From assembly GCF_018687715.1 (NCBI RefSeq), contig NC_056766.1:15991001-16055000 (forward strand): a stretch of 64,000 nt of DNA. The letters are read 5' to 3'. Shown piece by piece: positions 48,722 through 59,936 of this stretch. The position numbers and the translations under genes were made by a program. Position 1 is the stretch's first letter; each line of letters begins with the position of its first letter. Below the pieces are notes generated by a model. The model saw nothing but the letters and a program-made list of their open reading frames with translations. It was not told the DNA's origin and made no database searches. The stretch is from Carya illinoinensis. Its lineage: Eukaryota; Streptophyta; Magnoliopsida; Fagales; Juglandaceae.

Positions 48722-51700
48722 TCAGGCAGTAATCCTCCTAAATAGGAGGTGTGCACCATGTTGAGGTTGCAAGGTCATCACCATCATTGGTGCATGAACA
48801 TAAGTTGGTGACATGGTAAAAGAATATTTTCGGATGATCATAGCAAGTGCCACCTTTGTCTCGACCAAGGCTAGATATTGACCTACACAGATTCTGGGTC
48901 CTAACCCAAATGGAAAATACGGGGCTAAATGCTTTCGAGACTCAGAAAAATTCAGTGGATTGAATTTATGTGCATCCTTTCCCCATATCTTAGTATCATG
49001 ATGGACAGCTGTCATGAGCAAACAAAGTTGTGTTCCTGTTGGGATGTTGAGTTTCCCTAGCCTAACTCGTTTGGTTGTTTGCCGTAACATGATTGCAGCT
49101 ATAGGGTAGAGGCGGAGCGCTTCATTCAATATCATACTCACCTATTGAGAAAACAAGAAGAAATTTATACTATTTCATGGTTGAGCATAGTTTGCCATCC
49201 ATTTAATGCTAAATATCTATTCGAGTTATTAAAATATGCATAATCATGAAACAAGTCAGGATAATGAATACTTTCTAGCTTACAAGTACTACTTTCTCAG
49301 TCATTTTTAGCAACAGCTTAGTTATATTTTGGTGCATGGGTTACTGCAAAATCATGAATAAATAATTAAGGAGCTAGGAAAACTATTGCATACCAAGATT
49401 CTCTCTAATTATCGGTTCAAACATTATATATATATATATATATATATCCTTGCATAACATATAAAATGAATAAAGCCAACTTGACGATGCAAAAAAGAGT
49501 GTTATCTTCAACTTTAAAATGCTAAATTATGAAATGAAAGCTTGTCGATGCTACAATAATGGGCAGGAAAGTGAGGAATATTTGAACTCACTATCTTAAG
49601 GTCGTTTAAGTTCTCAGCTATGGGATGTTCATCTCCACAAATCTTGAAAACTTCTTCTCGTGCCTTACTTTGCCATTCTTGATTTGATGCTAGAAGGATG
49701 AGTGCCCAAGTCATAAGATTAGCACTTGTTTCCTTTCCCGCAACGTAGAAACTCTTGCATTCATCTATGATTTCTGACACCTCTAGTTTCTCTTCTTCAC
49801 CATTGTGATTCTTGTGAGGGGATAGCAAAAGATCAAGTAAATTTCTTGAACTTTCTTTCCCCTTTCTATTATTGCTCTCTATCAACATCTTAATAGATTC
49901 TCGTGATTCCTTCTCAAGCCTCCACCTCTCTCTATTATTTGTAGTGGGCAAAAACCTACAAATTGACGTATATATCATTCATTCACAAAAAATAGTGTTC
50001 TTTATCTTGTTTTTCATCACCATCAACTACAACGGAGATATAATATATCACATTTTAAGTAGTTTTTAATTTGATGGTTGGCTTATAAAGTCACTTAAGA
50101 TATATCGCATCAACTAGTGTAATTGGAGATAACAAAATCCTAAATAAAGAGGCTTTTGTTAATTGAAGGTAAATAGCCCGTGTATAGAAACAAAACTCAT
50201 TTGTCAAAATCACTACACTTTCTTGAATAGTATGCCCGGAGTACATCTCATCCAAGAGGGAATAATTGCAAAACAAACAGAATCTAAAGACAGGTTCAAA
50301 TTATGTTCATGTGCCAACGTTTTTGAAAAGTTAAGAATTAGGAGTGAGCACTGACTTTGACTCTGACTTGGGTATACTCTGATTCGACTCTGACTTTGTT
50401 GAAATTTAAATCCAAACTCCTGTAGAGCGAAGTCGGATTTAGGGTTTTAGCATTGAGCTTCTTTTTTATAACTTCAAACTTAATTAGCCTATTTAAAAAA
50501 GAATTTTTGTGGGCTTACAAATTTCAAGTTCTCAAAAAAAGTAAAAACTAAAACTAAATAATTCACTGCTAATTTACTTCTATACGTACTAATATCTAAC
50601 TTATTTTTATATTAGACTTATACTATAGTATCTAATTGCATGTTATCATACTATAGTATTATACCTTATTTTTAGCATCTAATTATATGTTATTATATCA
50701 TAGCATTACATGTTATTATATTATACTAGTGTCTAACTTATAATTTATTACTTATTTCTAGTATGTATCTAATTACATATAATTATACTTTAGTAAATTG
50801 ATATTATACATTATTAACTTATATATTATGCTAGACTTATTAATTACTTCTATAGTAGCATCTAATTTATTTCTATACAAGACTTACACTATAATGTCTA
50901 ATTATATGTTATCATACTAATGTCTAACTTATTTCTAACTTAATTATATCTTAGACTTTCTAGTATCTAATTACATATTGTTATATTTTAGTAAATTAGT
51001 ATATGTGTTGTTAACTTATTATACTAGACTTATTTAAATAGTAGTGCCTAACTTATTTCTATACTTGATTATCTATGGTAGTAATACTATATTGTTTACA
51101 TAAACTAAACTATCACTAGTCTATTTATATTATAATATAAGTATATTATTTTATAATAATTAGCTCATGCTAGTATATTATTAAATTTAATTTTATAAGT
51201 TCTAGATATATAACTATACTAGTATATATAATTAATATATAAATAAATATATATTTTTATAACATATATAACATATCGGAGTCAGATTCAGAGTCTTAAG
51301 TCTAAGTCAAATAGCAAAATCGAAGTCAGAGTCAGATCAGATTGAGATTAGAGTCGGTCTGGCGACTCCAATCACATTGACTGAAATATTAAAAAAGAAA
51401 TACAACTCAAACTATGTTTTATCGGACTCGGAGCGGATCTGAATTTTTTGAATTTTTGCTCAACCCTATTAAAAATGGTGTAGTAAGCCTACGATGAGAA
51501 TCTTTAATATGTACTTGATCACCTGAAACCAGGAGGGTAGACGCTTCTATAAGCTAGGGAGACAAGGCGTAGTTGTTGCTCTTGTAACATGAAGATCCTC
51601 TTCCCCTCCTCAAAGCTACTTCCAAATGCAGTTCTAGATATTATGTCTGCTGAAAGGTTTTGAAGTTCTTTGTGCACTTCCATCTCAAATTTGTCTCTTC

Positions 51701-52740
51701 CTCCTCTCGCTTCTTCCCACTTCTGGAGCATCTGTCCAGTACTAGCCACAATCTCTGGCACCCAAGCCTGCAATATTACCATTGTGGCAATATCCCAATA
51801 TATCATTGCTAAGAAATTTAAACTAACAAAATTTGAGTTGTACTTACCCTAAAGTAGTTCTCATAGTGTTTACGCATTCTTTGTATGATCTAACCTATTA
51901 TTTATTTACTGCTTCTTACTAGAGAAATGTTTTAGTCACAAAAATATTCCATAAAAATAAACTTACAAACTGACGTAGGTTGAAGCAATATGTTAGATTG
52001 TAAAACTAGTTTATTATAAAATATATATGACGTATTATATATAAATTAAAATAATTGAGTTTGCTTTTGTGAGACTCAAGGATTAAATCGAGTGATGATT
52101 TAGAGCTCCTACCGTTTTGGTTGGAACTCTAACATTAAATTAACGAATATACAAAGCATAAAAGAATAGTACTATAATATTTAATGAATTTTAGTTGACC
52201 AAAAAAAGGTTTAAACGAATACGAAGAGTAGTGTTGGTATTGAAAATTTACCTTAACGTTCTCCATCTTGAAAGCTTGGTTTACGATTCTTCTGTGAAGG
52301 CTCCATCTTTCACCCCTCAATGCAAATATTCCTTGTCCAAAGAACATCTTAACCGGAGGGTTATGCTCCATCTTCTCAAATGATCCACCGGTGTTCATGA
52401 GGACCTCCTTGATCATGTCAGGATCGTCGATAGCCAGCCTGGGCTTAGACCCTAACCAATACAGAAACGTCCTCCCATACACAGCCGACCACTCGGAATA
52501 GTAAGGAGCCAGCCGGTGAAGGGTGTCGTGGTCGTCCCAAGACATGGCCTTCGACTGAGCTTCGGCAGTCATCCGCCGAACCTCCGGCATGTTTCCGACG
52601 ACAGGACGGTAGGGAGGGCCTCGTATGCCTTGCCTGCGGAAATGGTCTTGGATTCTCCACGGCAACCATAAAACTGAGTGCAGGAGTTTCAAGAGGAGGA
52701 AGAAGATCGTCATCATGATCAGGGGCAGAAGCAGGTCCAT
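48722..52740 (-). CDS. Cytochrome P450 monooxygenase, CYP72 clan (CYP709/714/721/734-like)
   Basis: A haem monooxygenase anchored in the ER membrane. Four exons: 52740-52252, 51767-51523, 49955-49592 and 49141-48722, all GT-AG. Phases 0, 2 and 0 join without a stop into 505 codons, normal for the family. An N-terminal membrane anchor ([20 protein letters not shown], residues 1-24) and basic/proline hinge (GIRGPPYRP) come first. The I-helix oxygen motif AGKETS is at 317-322, ExxR (EALR) at 373-376, FNPLNF in the PERF position, and haem loop FGLGPRIC with ligand Cys451. The start is the first ATG before the anchor and is shared with the dead copy. CYP72-clan enzymes oxidise hormones (brassinosteroids, gibberellins, cytokinins) or specialised metabolites; the substrate cannot be read here. 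Intron 2 is enlarged to 1567 bp by a hAT-type element. Subfamily and expression are uncertain. Confidence 0.9.
50331..50338. repeat. Target duplication, left (TTAAGAAT)
   Basis: Precedes the TAGG end of the intron 2 element. The right copy at 51469-51476 is TTAAAAAT (7 of 8). The empty site TTAAGAAT-GGT survives at 19575-19585 in the paralogue. Confidence 0.82.
50339..51468. mobile_element. 1.13-kb hAT-type element in intron 2 of the intact P450
   Basis: It starts TAGGAGTGAGCACTGAC and ends TTTTGCTCAACCCTA; the reverse complement of the end is TAGGGTTGAGCA. A near-perfect 8-bp duplication flanks it. Both ends carry GACTCTGACTT / AGTCAGAGTC words as subterminal repeats. The interior (50,560-51,080) is a degenerate array of TCTAA(C/T)TTATTTCTA and TTATATGTTATTATA units. 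No transposase is present. The paralogous intron in the dead copy lacks it and keeps an uninterrupted target. Confidence 0.88.
51915..52080. mobile_element. Foldback MITE in intron 1 of the intact P450
   Basis: Contains ATATTCCATAAAAATAAAC at the left, AAACTGACGTAGGTTGAAGC and AATATGTTAGATTGTAAAAC in the middle and TTTGCTTTTGTGAGACTC at the right, positionally equivalent to 20,020-20,195. Confidence 0.65.
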
Positions 52741-52990
52741 TTTTTTGGGAGATTGATAAGCTAGGGAGAGAGAGACGAGTGTTTTTCTTTATCAAAATGG
52801 TAGTGCTGAAACAGATCGGTGATGATAAGATTAAAAAAAAATTGTATTAAATAAATAAGCAGACCGGAGGATGGGGAAGAAAATTGACGCAAAACCATTG
52901 AATATGGGCTGATGACCATCCAATAATGGCCAATTAATGGGTTGTTTTATGCGTGAGGGGTGGCATATAAAATGAATTAGACTTTTTTAT
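52741..52990 (-). promoter_or_regulatory. Probable promoter and leader of the intact P450
   Basis: On the minus strand, 250 bp upstream of the ATG is conserved with the dead copy's flank. A CCATTATTGGATGG element and a TTTTATATGCC stretch at about 52,965 (TATA-like) are visible. The assignment is by position and conservation. Confidence 0.4.
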
Positions 52991-55601
52991 CCATCACGTG
53001 TCGGATTATACCTCCTTCAACGTCATTTTAATCCTATTTATTTTATTGTATTGAGAGCTGTATGTAAGTTTTTATGCTTAATCATGTAAATATATATATA
53101 TATCTCTTTTTTTATATTATATATATATTATTTTGTAAGAAACTGTAAACAAGATTAACGCAGGAAAACAAAAGAATGTGATTAAAGAAAAGAAAACTTG
53201 AGAAACACTAAGAACAGTAGGATATTGAGAGGAGAACATTTGCAATTATCATTTCTGATAGCATGGCATGTACAGAGGAGCCTCACTAACATATATACAG
53301 TCCAAGAAACAAAAGAATCTTACAGCATATTCTGTACAAAAATAGAAAGTAACATAAAAAAGAAAATGCAAGATATAAAACACTATCCTGCAAGGAGAAT
53401 AGAGAGATAGCAAGGCAAAGAGCAGCTTTGGAGAGAGTTTTTCCCTTGTGTTCTTTACATTAACTTTTCTTACTATTGTTTACAGTCAAAACCTACATAT
53501 ATATATATATATATATTTACTAGGTGAGAGTAACATGCACGTTTATCTAGTTTAATGAAATAGTTATTTGTAAAAAATAATATTATATATTTTATAAAAA
53601 TGATTGATTTCACTTAATAATTTCAGACATATTGGAGAAGATAAAAAATTAGTTCAAAATATCATATAATCCAATACATGTTTATAACATCCATAATTTT
53701 AGCAAAGATGCATACAAAAAACTTAATAAAAGTCCAACACAAATTGTTGTTCAAAATATGTGTCGTTTGATGTTTGTATTATAATTCATCAATTTGTGTC
53801 ATCCTGTCGAGGATCAATAAAGAATACGTTGAAATTCTTACGTTGTGGTTGAGTCGATCAGAGTCAACATAAAGTTAAATAATCCATTCTTTTTATAAAA
53901 TTTGTGCTATAATATTTTCTATATATATATATATATATATAAATCCTAAAATATATTTTAAAGTTGTTGGCCGAATTTACTCTATCTGATTAGCTCAAGG
54001 ATCACGGCCTTTGTGACGTGCCCATCATAGCAAGTCCACGTGTTGAATATGACTTAGCGAAAGCTACGTCCTACTAATACTAAAAAAATAAATAAATTAA
54101 TAAAATTTTAAAAAAAAACTTTGATTAAACACACTTGTATTATATGGAATTTTTAAATTTGAAATACTCAATAACATGAGTTAATGAAATGTATAATACA
54201 CGTGTATTTTACTTAGGGATTCACATCTTATGCACCTAATACATGTGTCCTAATACATGTGTATATGTTAAGGAGAAAGAGAAAAATATAATAACTAATC
54301 TTTAATTACTTATTATTATATAAACTATTCAGTATTGTAATTATTGTGATTAATAAATTATATTATAAAATAAATTCAGAATATATATTTGTATTGTTAT
54401 TATTCTTGGCTTTAAACTAACATTAAATAAATAAAAATCATGTAACTTTTTAATATAAAAATTATGATCTATATAAAATTTGTATATGTCTTTTATTAAA
54501 TATTTGTGTACGTTCATTAATCACTCACGACTCCCCAAACCAGGTGGCTCACCTAGCCATCCATATATATTTAAGCATCTTGAGCCCCGCTATATACAGG
54601 CAACTTGTGCATTCAAAATGTGTAAGAATCTGGCGTCAGCATTATTTATTTTTTATTTTTCAAAAGAAAAACAACGAAAACGAAGAACAAAGCTCCAGCC
54701 TCTGGCATAAATCTAAATCCCTTTTCTACCTTTCCAAAAAGAATTACTCATCTACTACTAATGACTTCATTTTTTATTTTATTTCTTCTTAATCTGCCTT
54801 GTCCCTTTATTTCAACCTTTCTACCCTTTCAGAAAGAATTATCATCTCTACTTCCCTTACAGAGCTCATCCCCGAGAGAAAACATGCCCAAAGATTAAAC
54901 TTGAGTCATCTCCTCCAACGAAAAGCCACTATAAACGGCGCCAACGGGTGTATTCTCGCACACAAACTCTCTCTCACACACACACACTCTCTCTCTTGAA
55001 GATTGTTAAGGAGAGATGCACATTACCTCCTACCGATTGGGAATTTTATTTTGAAGCAAAATGAACTAAGGAAAGATGAAAGAGAAATTTTCATAGGCAT
55101 CTTACATTTCTTTTTTAATCAAGGCAGTGGAAGAGAAGGAGAAAAAGAAAAAAAAAAACCCACGTGAGTGCCATTGGGAAGTTTGGTTTTTCTTGAATCT
55201 TAGAGCAAGCTTATGCAATCTTGTGCTTAAGCTTCTGGATAGTGGATGAGTCATCTATTTTATTCAAGGGCATGAAAAATAGAATGGAAAAAGAGAAATT
55301 AAAGAAAAGATGAGAAAGATGAGATTTGGGAGAGGGAGACAAAGGGTTGATCGAAAATAGATCTGGGAAGCCGATGCTTTCCTCTTCTCTGTGTATTTTT
55401 TAATATAAAAAAAAAACTGACTGCAGCAGGCCATGTCCACTTCGTACGCGGATTGGTCCCCAAAATGCCAGAGTGTAGCTTTTTTCATCTTGATATTTTC
55501 TCCATGTAACTTTTTGTCTTATATCATTGAATGCTCTCTCTCTCAATATTTATGTCTTCATTCCATACACTGGTTACATTCACCCGTATTTAAACAAATG
55601 G
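52991..55601. other. Intergenic upstream of the intact P450
   Basis: No gene was recognised. 53,134-53,459 starts TGTAAGAAACTG and ends GTGTTCTTTACA, an LTR-like layout without a target duplication. (AT)n runs are at about 53,090-53,104, 53,496-53,515 and 53,921-53,940. The frames at 54,480-55,000 and 55,264-55,488 are low complexity or antisense noise. Confidence 0.5.
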
Positions 55602-55962
55602 TGTTAATTTTAACAGAAAAATATGAAAAATCGTTAAAACAAGATTTTCCATTACATAGACACTTTTATATATAAAGAAAGATATATATATACACAGATG
55701 ACTCTATGCAAAAGAAATAAAAGAAACAAAGAAACAAAACTCTCTGCTATACATACAAACAAAAATAGAAAATAACAAGAAAAATGACTCTTTGGTTCAT
55801 TAGTCCATTGCAGCTCTGGAGCTTTATGCCACTCCCTCCATTGTTTCCACTTTCTTTCCTTTTCCTTCTGCATCACTCTCAATAATTGTCTTCTATCCAA
55901 TTTTGCCAAGTCACAACCATGTTGGTGGCACTCATTTTGTGTTTCCTCTTGTTCTTTTAACA
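55602..55962 (-). repeat. 3' LTR of the copia element
   Basis: Bounded by TGTTAATTTTAACA on one side and CTTTTAACA on the other (TGTTA/TAACA ends typical of copia). Next to it on the minus strand is the purine tract TGTGGGGGGC at 55963-55973. The partner LTR is not in the window, so the inner 3' boundary is tentative. Confidence 0.65.
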
Positions 55963-55973
55963 GCCCCCCACAA

Positions 55974-56454
55974 GGTGGAGAGTAGATGTTTTATGCTCCC
56001 ATCTTGTGTAAGTGCATATGAAAGTTGTTTGATCCCAATGCCTTAGTTAGAATGTCTGCAACCTGTGAGCCACTACTTACATGTTTGGTGATGATACTTC
56101 CTTCTTGGATTTTATCATGGACTAAATGACAATCAAGCTTTATGTGTTTAGTTTTTTATGGAATATTGGATTTGCTGCAATGTGTAATGTTGTCTTGTTG
56201 TCACAATATAACACAGCTACTTGAGGGTGATCTACCTTCAAGTCTTGAAGTAAAAATCTTAGCCAAGTTAACTCACAACAGGCACTTGCCATTGCCCTAT
56301 ATTTGGCCTCAGCTGAGGAGCTAGAGATAGTGTTTTGTTCCTTGGATTTCCAAGACACCAACGCAAGACCAAGGAAGGCACCATTTCTTGTTACAGACTT
56401 TCGTGTATCTAGGCATGCTCCCCAATCTAAGTCACAATACACCTCAAGTTGCAA
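55974..56454 (-). pseudogene. Copia RNase H
   Basis: Readable from 56454 (EVYCDLDWGACLDTRKSVTR, SWKSKEQNTISSSSAEAKYR, VLYCDNKTTLHIAANPIFH). After a stop near 56137 it continues with LDCHLVHDKIQEGSIITKHV and QVADILTKALG to the C terminus. RNase H would remove the RNA strand after reverse transcription. It is broken by at least two stops. Confidence 0.87.
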
Positions 56455-56559
56455 GTTAGATTCTGAAGAATATAATAATCTCTAACCTGGAGCTATCTTT
56501 ACATACCTTAGCACCTTATGAGCAGCATTTAAGTGTGCAATTCTAGGAGCTTGCATGAA

Positions 56560-57600
56560 CTGGCTAAGTAATTAGACTGAGTATGCTAAATATGGTCTGG
56601 TGATGTTGAGGTAAAGAAGCCTCCCAACAAGCCTTTTGTAGATGGGGGGATCTTTAAGCAGAGCACCTTGGTCCTTGGAAAATTTACTATTTTGATCTAG
56701 AGGTATTTTAGTAAGTGTTGCCCCAATGGTTCTCGAGTCAGATAATATGTTCACTGCATACTTCCTTTGATATGCATGAATCCCTTCTTTTGATCTTCCT
56801 ACTTTTAAGCCAAGAAAATACTTTAAAGTGCCTAAATCTTTTACCTTAAATCTGTCATGCAGAGAGGACTTGAGAGAGTGAGCAATGTTCATGTCATTAC
56901 CTGATATGATGAGATCATTTACACGAACAAGTATGGCTGTAAAAAACTCTTCCACTGCCTTTGTAAACAGAGTATAATCTGCTTTTGACTACATGAAGCC
57001 CTTCTAAACAATAAAATCTGAAAGTTTGGCATACCATTACCTCAATGCCTATTTCAGACCATACAAACTCTTATGAAGCTTGCAAACCTTTGTACAGTTA
57101 TCATAAGTATAACCTGGTGGAAGTTCCATATAAACTTCTTCATCCAAATCACCATGGAATAACACATTTTTCATATCCAATTGGTGCAAATTCTAGCCTC
57201 TAACAGCTGCAATAGCAAGCAATGTTCTGACTGTTAATAGCTTTGCTACAAGAGAAAAAGTCTCATGGTAATCCAACCCATCTTGCTGTGTGCATCCCTT
57301 TGTCACTAACCGTGCCTTATACCTGTCAATACTCCCATCTACATTGTACTTGATTTTTTATACCCATTTGCACCATATAGCTTCCTTGCCATGAGGCAAA
57401 TCAAATACAGTCCAAGTATCATTCATTTCTAAAGCTTTATCTCAACTTGCATAGCCTTTCACCAATTCGGGGTTTTGAAAACTTGTGCATAAGTGTTAGG
57501 TTCCATTTCCTTAGTGATGGAAGCAACAACAGCTTTGTGTGAGCTGGACAGTTTATGGTAGGAAAGAGTAGCATCAAGAGGATAGGCATTACCTGAGAGT
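56560..57600 (-). pseudogene. Copia reverse transcriptase
   Basis: The fingers/palm are visible on the minus strand at 57,360-57,000 ([52 protein letters not shown]), with stops after VRG and YGLK. The palm/thumb is at 56955-56572 (LKVKDLGTLKYFLGLKV-like). The catalytic motif expected as Tyr-Val-Asp-Asp reads Arg-Val-Asn-Asp, so one active-site Asp is lost as well as the frame. Confidence 0.85.
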
Positions 57601-57619
57601 TTTGATCATTCATCCTTGT

Positions 57620-57747
57620 TCAACTTCTATGAATGGGAGAGTGAGGATGCTTGTTGAAAAATGAAATCGTGCAAGTAAGGAGGTGCATGCTTCTCTCTAG
57701 TGGACCTTCTAGGCATGTGAGGGATGGTGGCACATGTGTGTGTGTAA

Positions 57748-57813
<66 letters not shown>

Positions 57814-58610
57814 CAGGAGATTCTAGTGAACTTTGTGTGTGTGAGGTGTTTGCTGTGTCTTCTGTACCAACATTTGGTTTAGGTTGGTGATGTGCTGATT
57901 CAAAAAGGTGGTCAAGTGCAATGTCCAGTGGCTGAGGGTAGGATAGTGTGGTTGGGCTTGGTAGGTCGTGTTGAGTGGCTATGGCCTTAGCATTGAACGG
58001 AAAAGTCCTCTCATAAAAGATCACATTCCTCGAAATTAAGACCCTTTCTGTTTCTAGGTCCAGAAGCTTTATAACCCTTAACTTCCAAAGGGTAACCCAA
58101 GAACACTGACTTTCTAGCTCTAGGATCAAATTTGTGCCTGTTATTCACTTGAGTGGAGGCAAAAGCCAAACACCTGAATACTCTAAGATGAGAGTAAACG
58201 GGTTTGATCTTGAAAAGAAGCTCAAAAGGAGCCTTGCCTTTGAGCAATGGTGAGGGAGTTCTATTCATGAGATACACTGCAATAAGAATGCAATCATCTC
58301 AATATTTCATTGGAATTTTACTTTGAAACTTTAGGGCCCTAGCTACATTCAAAATGTGTTGGTATTTCCTCTCCACAATAGCATTTTGATGAGGTATTTC
58401 AACACAAGTTTTCTGATGGATTATGCCTACTTTTGAATAAAAATCTTTCATGGCAAATTTCTTTCCATTGTCACTTCTAATTACTTTGATTTTGGAGTCA
58501 AATTGGGTCTCAATCATTGCACAAAATTGTTGTAAAGCTCCAATTCCATCATATTTCAATTTTAGCATATATACCCAGGTACAATGACTGAAATCATCAA
58601 CTATGCTCAA
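57620..58610 (-). pseudogene. Copia integrase, C-terminal part and linker
   Basis: The integrase core reads from 58610 (IVDDFSHCTWVYML, FDSKIKVIRSDNGKKFAMKDFY) to HQNAIVERKYQHILN with the catalytic Glu present. It then continues at 58277 ([19 protein letters not shown]) and 58129, ending in the integrase-RT linker. The linker includes an in-frame (CA)n run coding for His-Thr repeats (57733-57808). Frame breaks lie at about 58,290 and 58,080. Confidence 0.85.
57733..57808. repeat. (GT)n microsatellite in the copia linker
   Basis: About 35 GT units with one AAAA interruption. On the coding strand it reads (CA)n and encodes His-Thr repeats in an otherwise open frame. Confidence 0.92.
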
Positions 58611-58689
58611 AAATCATCTTGATCAATCATGAATAATTTCATTACAAGGCCCCCAAAGATCACAATGGACCAAATCAAAACATTTTTCT

Positions 58690-59055
58690 GATTTATGATG
58701 GCTAACACGAAAAGGGAGTTTGTGCAATTTTGCTAAGGGGCAAACTTAGTAGAGTTTGGAACTGACATTACAATCAGAAATGTCCTCTTTTCTAATCAAG
58801 TTCATTCTAGAGTCAAAGAGATGTCCAAGTCTGTAGTCCCAAAGAGTAAAGTCTTCATGGTTATTGATGACAGAGCTTTTACTAAGGCTGTGGGAGAGAC
58901 TTCATTCCTCCATAGGTGATATAAGCCATTCCTCACTTTACCCATTCCAGTTGTTTTTCAAGTTAAAAGGTCCTGAATGAAACAGTTTTCAAGTAGAAAA
59001 ATGAGACAACATTTTGATCTTTGAGTAAGCTTTCTAGCAAATATGAGATTAAAAG
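58690..59055 (-). repeat. Pre-integrase duplication, copy A
   Basis: Aligns with 59,055-59,450 in the same orientation: AAAGGGAGTTTGTGCAATTT / AAAAGGCAAATTATGCAACT, AGATGTCCAAGTCTGTAGTC / GGATGTCCTAGTCTATAGTG and CAAGTTAAAAGGTCCTG in both. This copy adjoins the integrase core correctly (CxxC zinc region then the LPF motif). Confidence 0.75.
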
Positions 59056-59450
59056 AAAACATTAAAAGGCAAATTATGCAACTTGGCTAAAGGACATATA
59101 GAATATGGTTCCTTTGTGCTTGTGGGCTTGATTACATGATCAAGATTTAGCAAATCTAAACTAGAATCTGAAGGATGTCCTAGTCTATAGTGCCATAGAT
59201 TGAAAACTTCTGGTGGGTTTGTTGCCAAGTTGCCAAATGCAGATATGGTGGTTTTGTTGGCAAAAACAAGTAAAGATTTAGTCAAAGCTGCAGGAGAGAC
59301 TTCTTCTTGCAGCAAGCGGTACAAACATTGCCTCACTTTAGCTATTCCAATCATTTTCCAAGTTAAAAGGTCCTGTACAAAGCAAGATTAAGGAGAAAAA
59401 AAAAAAGGCAACATTTTGATGCTTCAGTTAGTTTTCGAGCAAAGATAAAT
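59055..59450 (-). repeat. Pre-integrase duplication, copy B
   Basis: Carries the GAG-pre-integrase domain frame 59354-59049 (RQCLYRL, FNLWHYRLGHPSDSSLDLLN, CPLAKLHNLPF). It is diverged from copy A by many substitutions and small indels. Confidence 0.75.
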
Positions 59451-59640
59451 TAAAGGAAAATGATGGGACACATAAAACTTCATCCAGAGAAACTATCCCT
59501 ATATGAGTGACAGGAACTATATATCCATTTGGAAGAGCAACTGAATGTGAAATGTTTGCCTTAAAGGTTGTGAAAAATGAAGGGGAGCAGATCATATGAT
59601 CTATAGCTCCAGTGTCCATGATCCACGAGACATTAAAGTA
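59428..59640 (-). pseudogene. Copia protease segment
   Basis: Minus strand: MDTGAIDHMICSPSFFTTF, then a VALPNG(Y)IVPVTHIG stretch and DEVLCVPSFSFNL. The active-site DTGA motif is preserved. The frame is short and preceded by stops. Confidence 0.82.
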
Positions 59641-59936
59641 TGCTTAGGCTTAGTGCTGCAAGTAGATAGGTAGAAAGAAATACCAGAAATCTTTGGCATA
59701 CTAGGTTCACTTGAAGAAGATGATATGAGGGTTTGACTTGGTTGACTAGAGGAGTGTGGGGCTAAGTATTCTGTGTCTTGAGCAATGCCATGAGCTGACC
59801 ATATTGCTTTTGAGTTAGTGATATTGGCTGTTGTTACTAGCCTGCTCCTGTTTGTCAGTCACAAGTGTTGTAACTTGGTTTACAGAAGATGCAGCAGCTC
59901 GTGCTCTTCCATAAAGTTTATGGCCTAAGGGATAGC
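59641..59936 (-). pseudogene. Copia gag C-terminal remnant
   Basis: From the Athila junction the minus strand reads YPLGHKLYGRARAAASSVNQ, the stretch that follows the gag zinc knuckle in this copia group, then a Gln/Ser-rich tail with stops. The knuckle itself is beyond the Athila insertion. Confidence 0.75.

Larger units (their letters stand above)
55602..59936 (-). mobile_element. Ty1/copia retrotransposon, truncated and decayed
   Basis: Minus-strand order from high to low coordinate: end of gag, protease, integrase, reverse transcriptase, RNase H, polypurine tract and 3' LTR, which is the copia order (IN before RT). Gag upstream of a zinc-knuckle tail (YPLGHKLYGR) is cut by the Athila element at 59,937, so the 5' LTR and most of gag are outside or beyond the inserted element. 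Every domain has stops or frameshifts. The pre-integrase region is present twice in diverged form. Confidence 0.88.

Noticed and set aside
53134..53459. Possible solo LTR (TGTAAG to TTTACA)
   Set aside because: The flanking five bases (TATTT, TTAAC) differ and no internal landmark supports it; left as a remark in the intergenic entry.
57651..57890. Val-Cys-Val-Cys protein on the plus strand
   Set aside because: Translation of the (GT)n run; the copia frame is on the minus strand.
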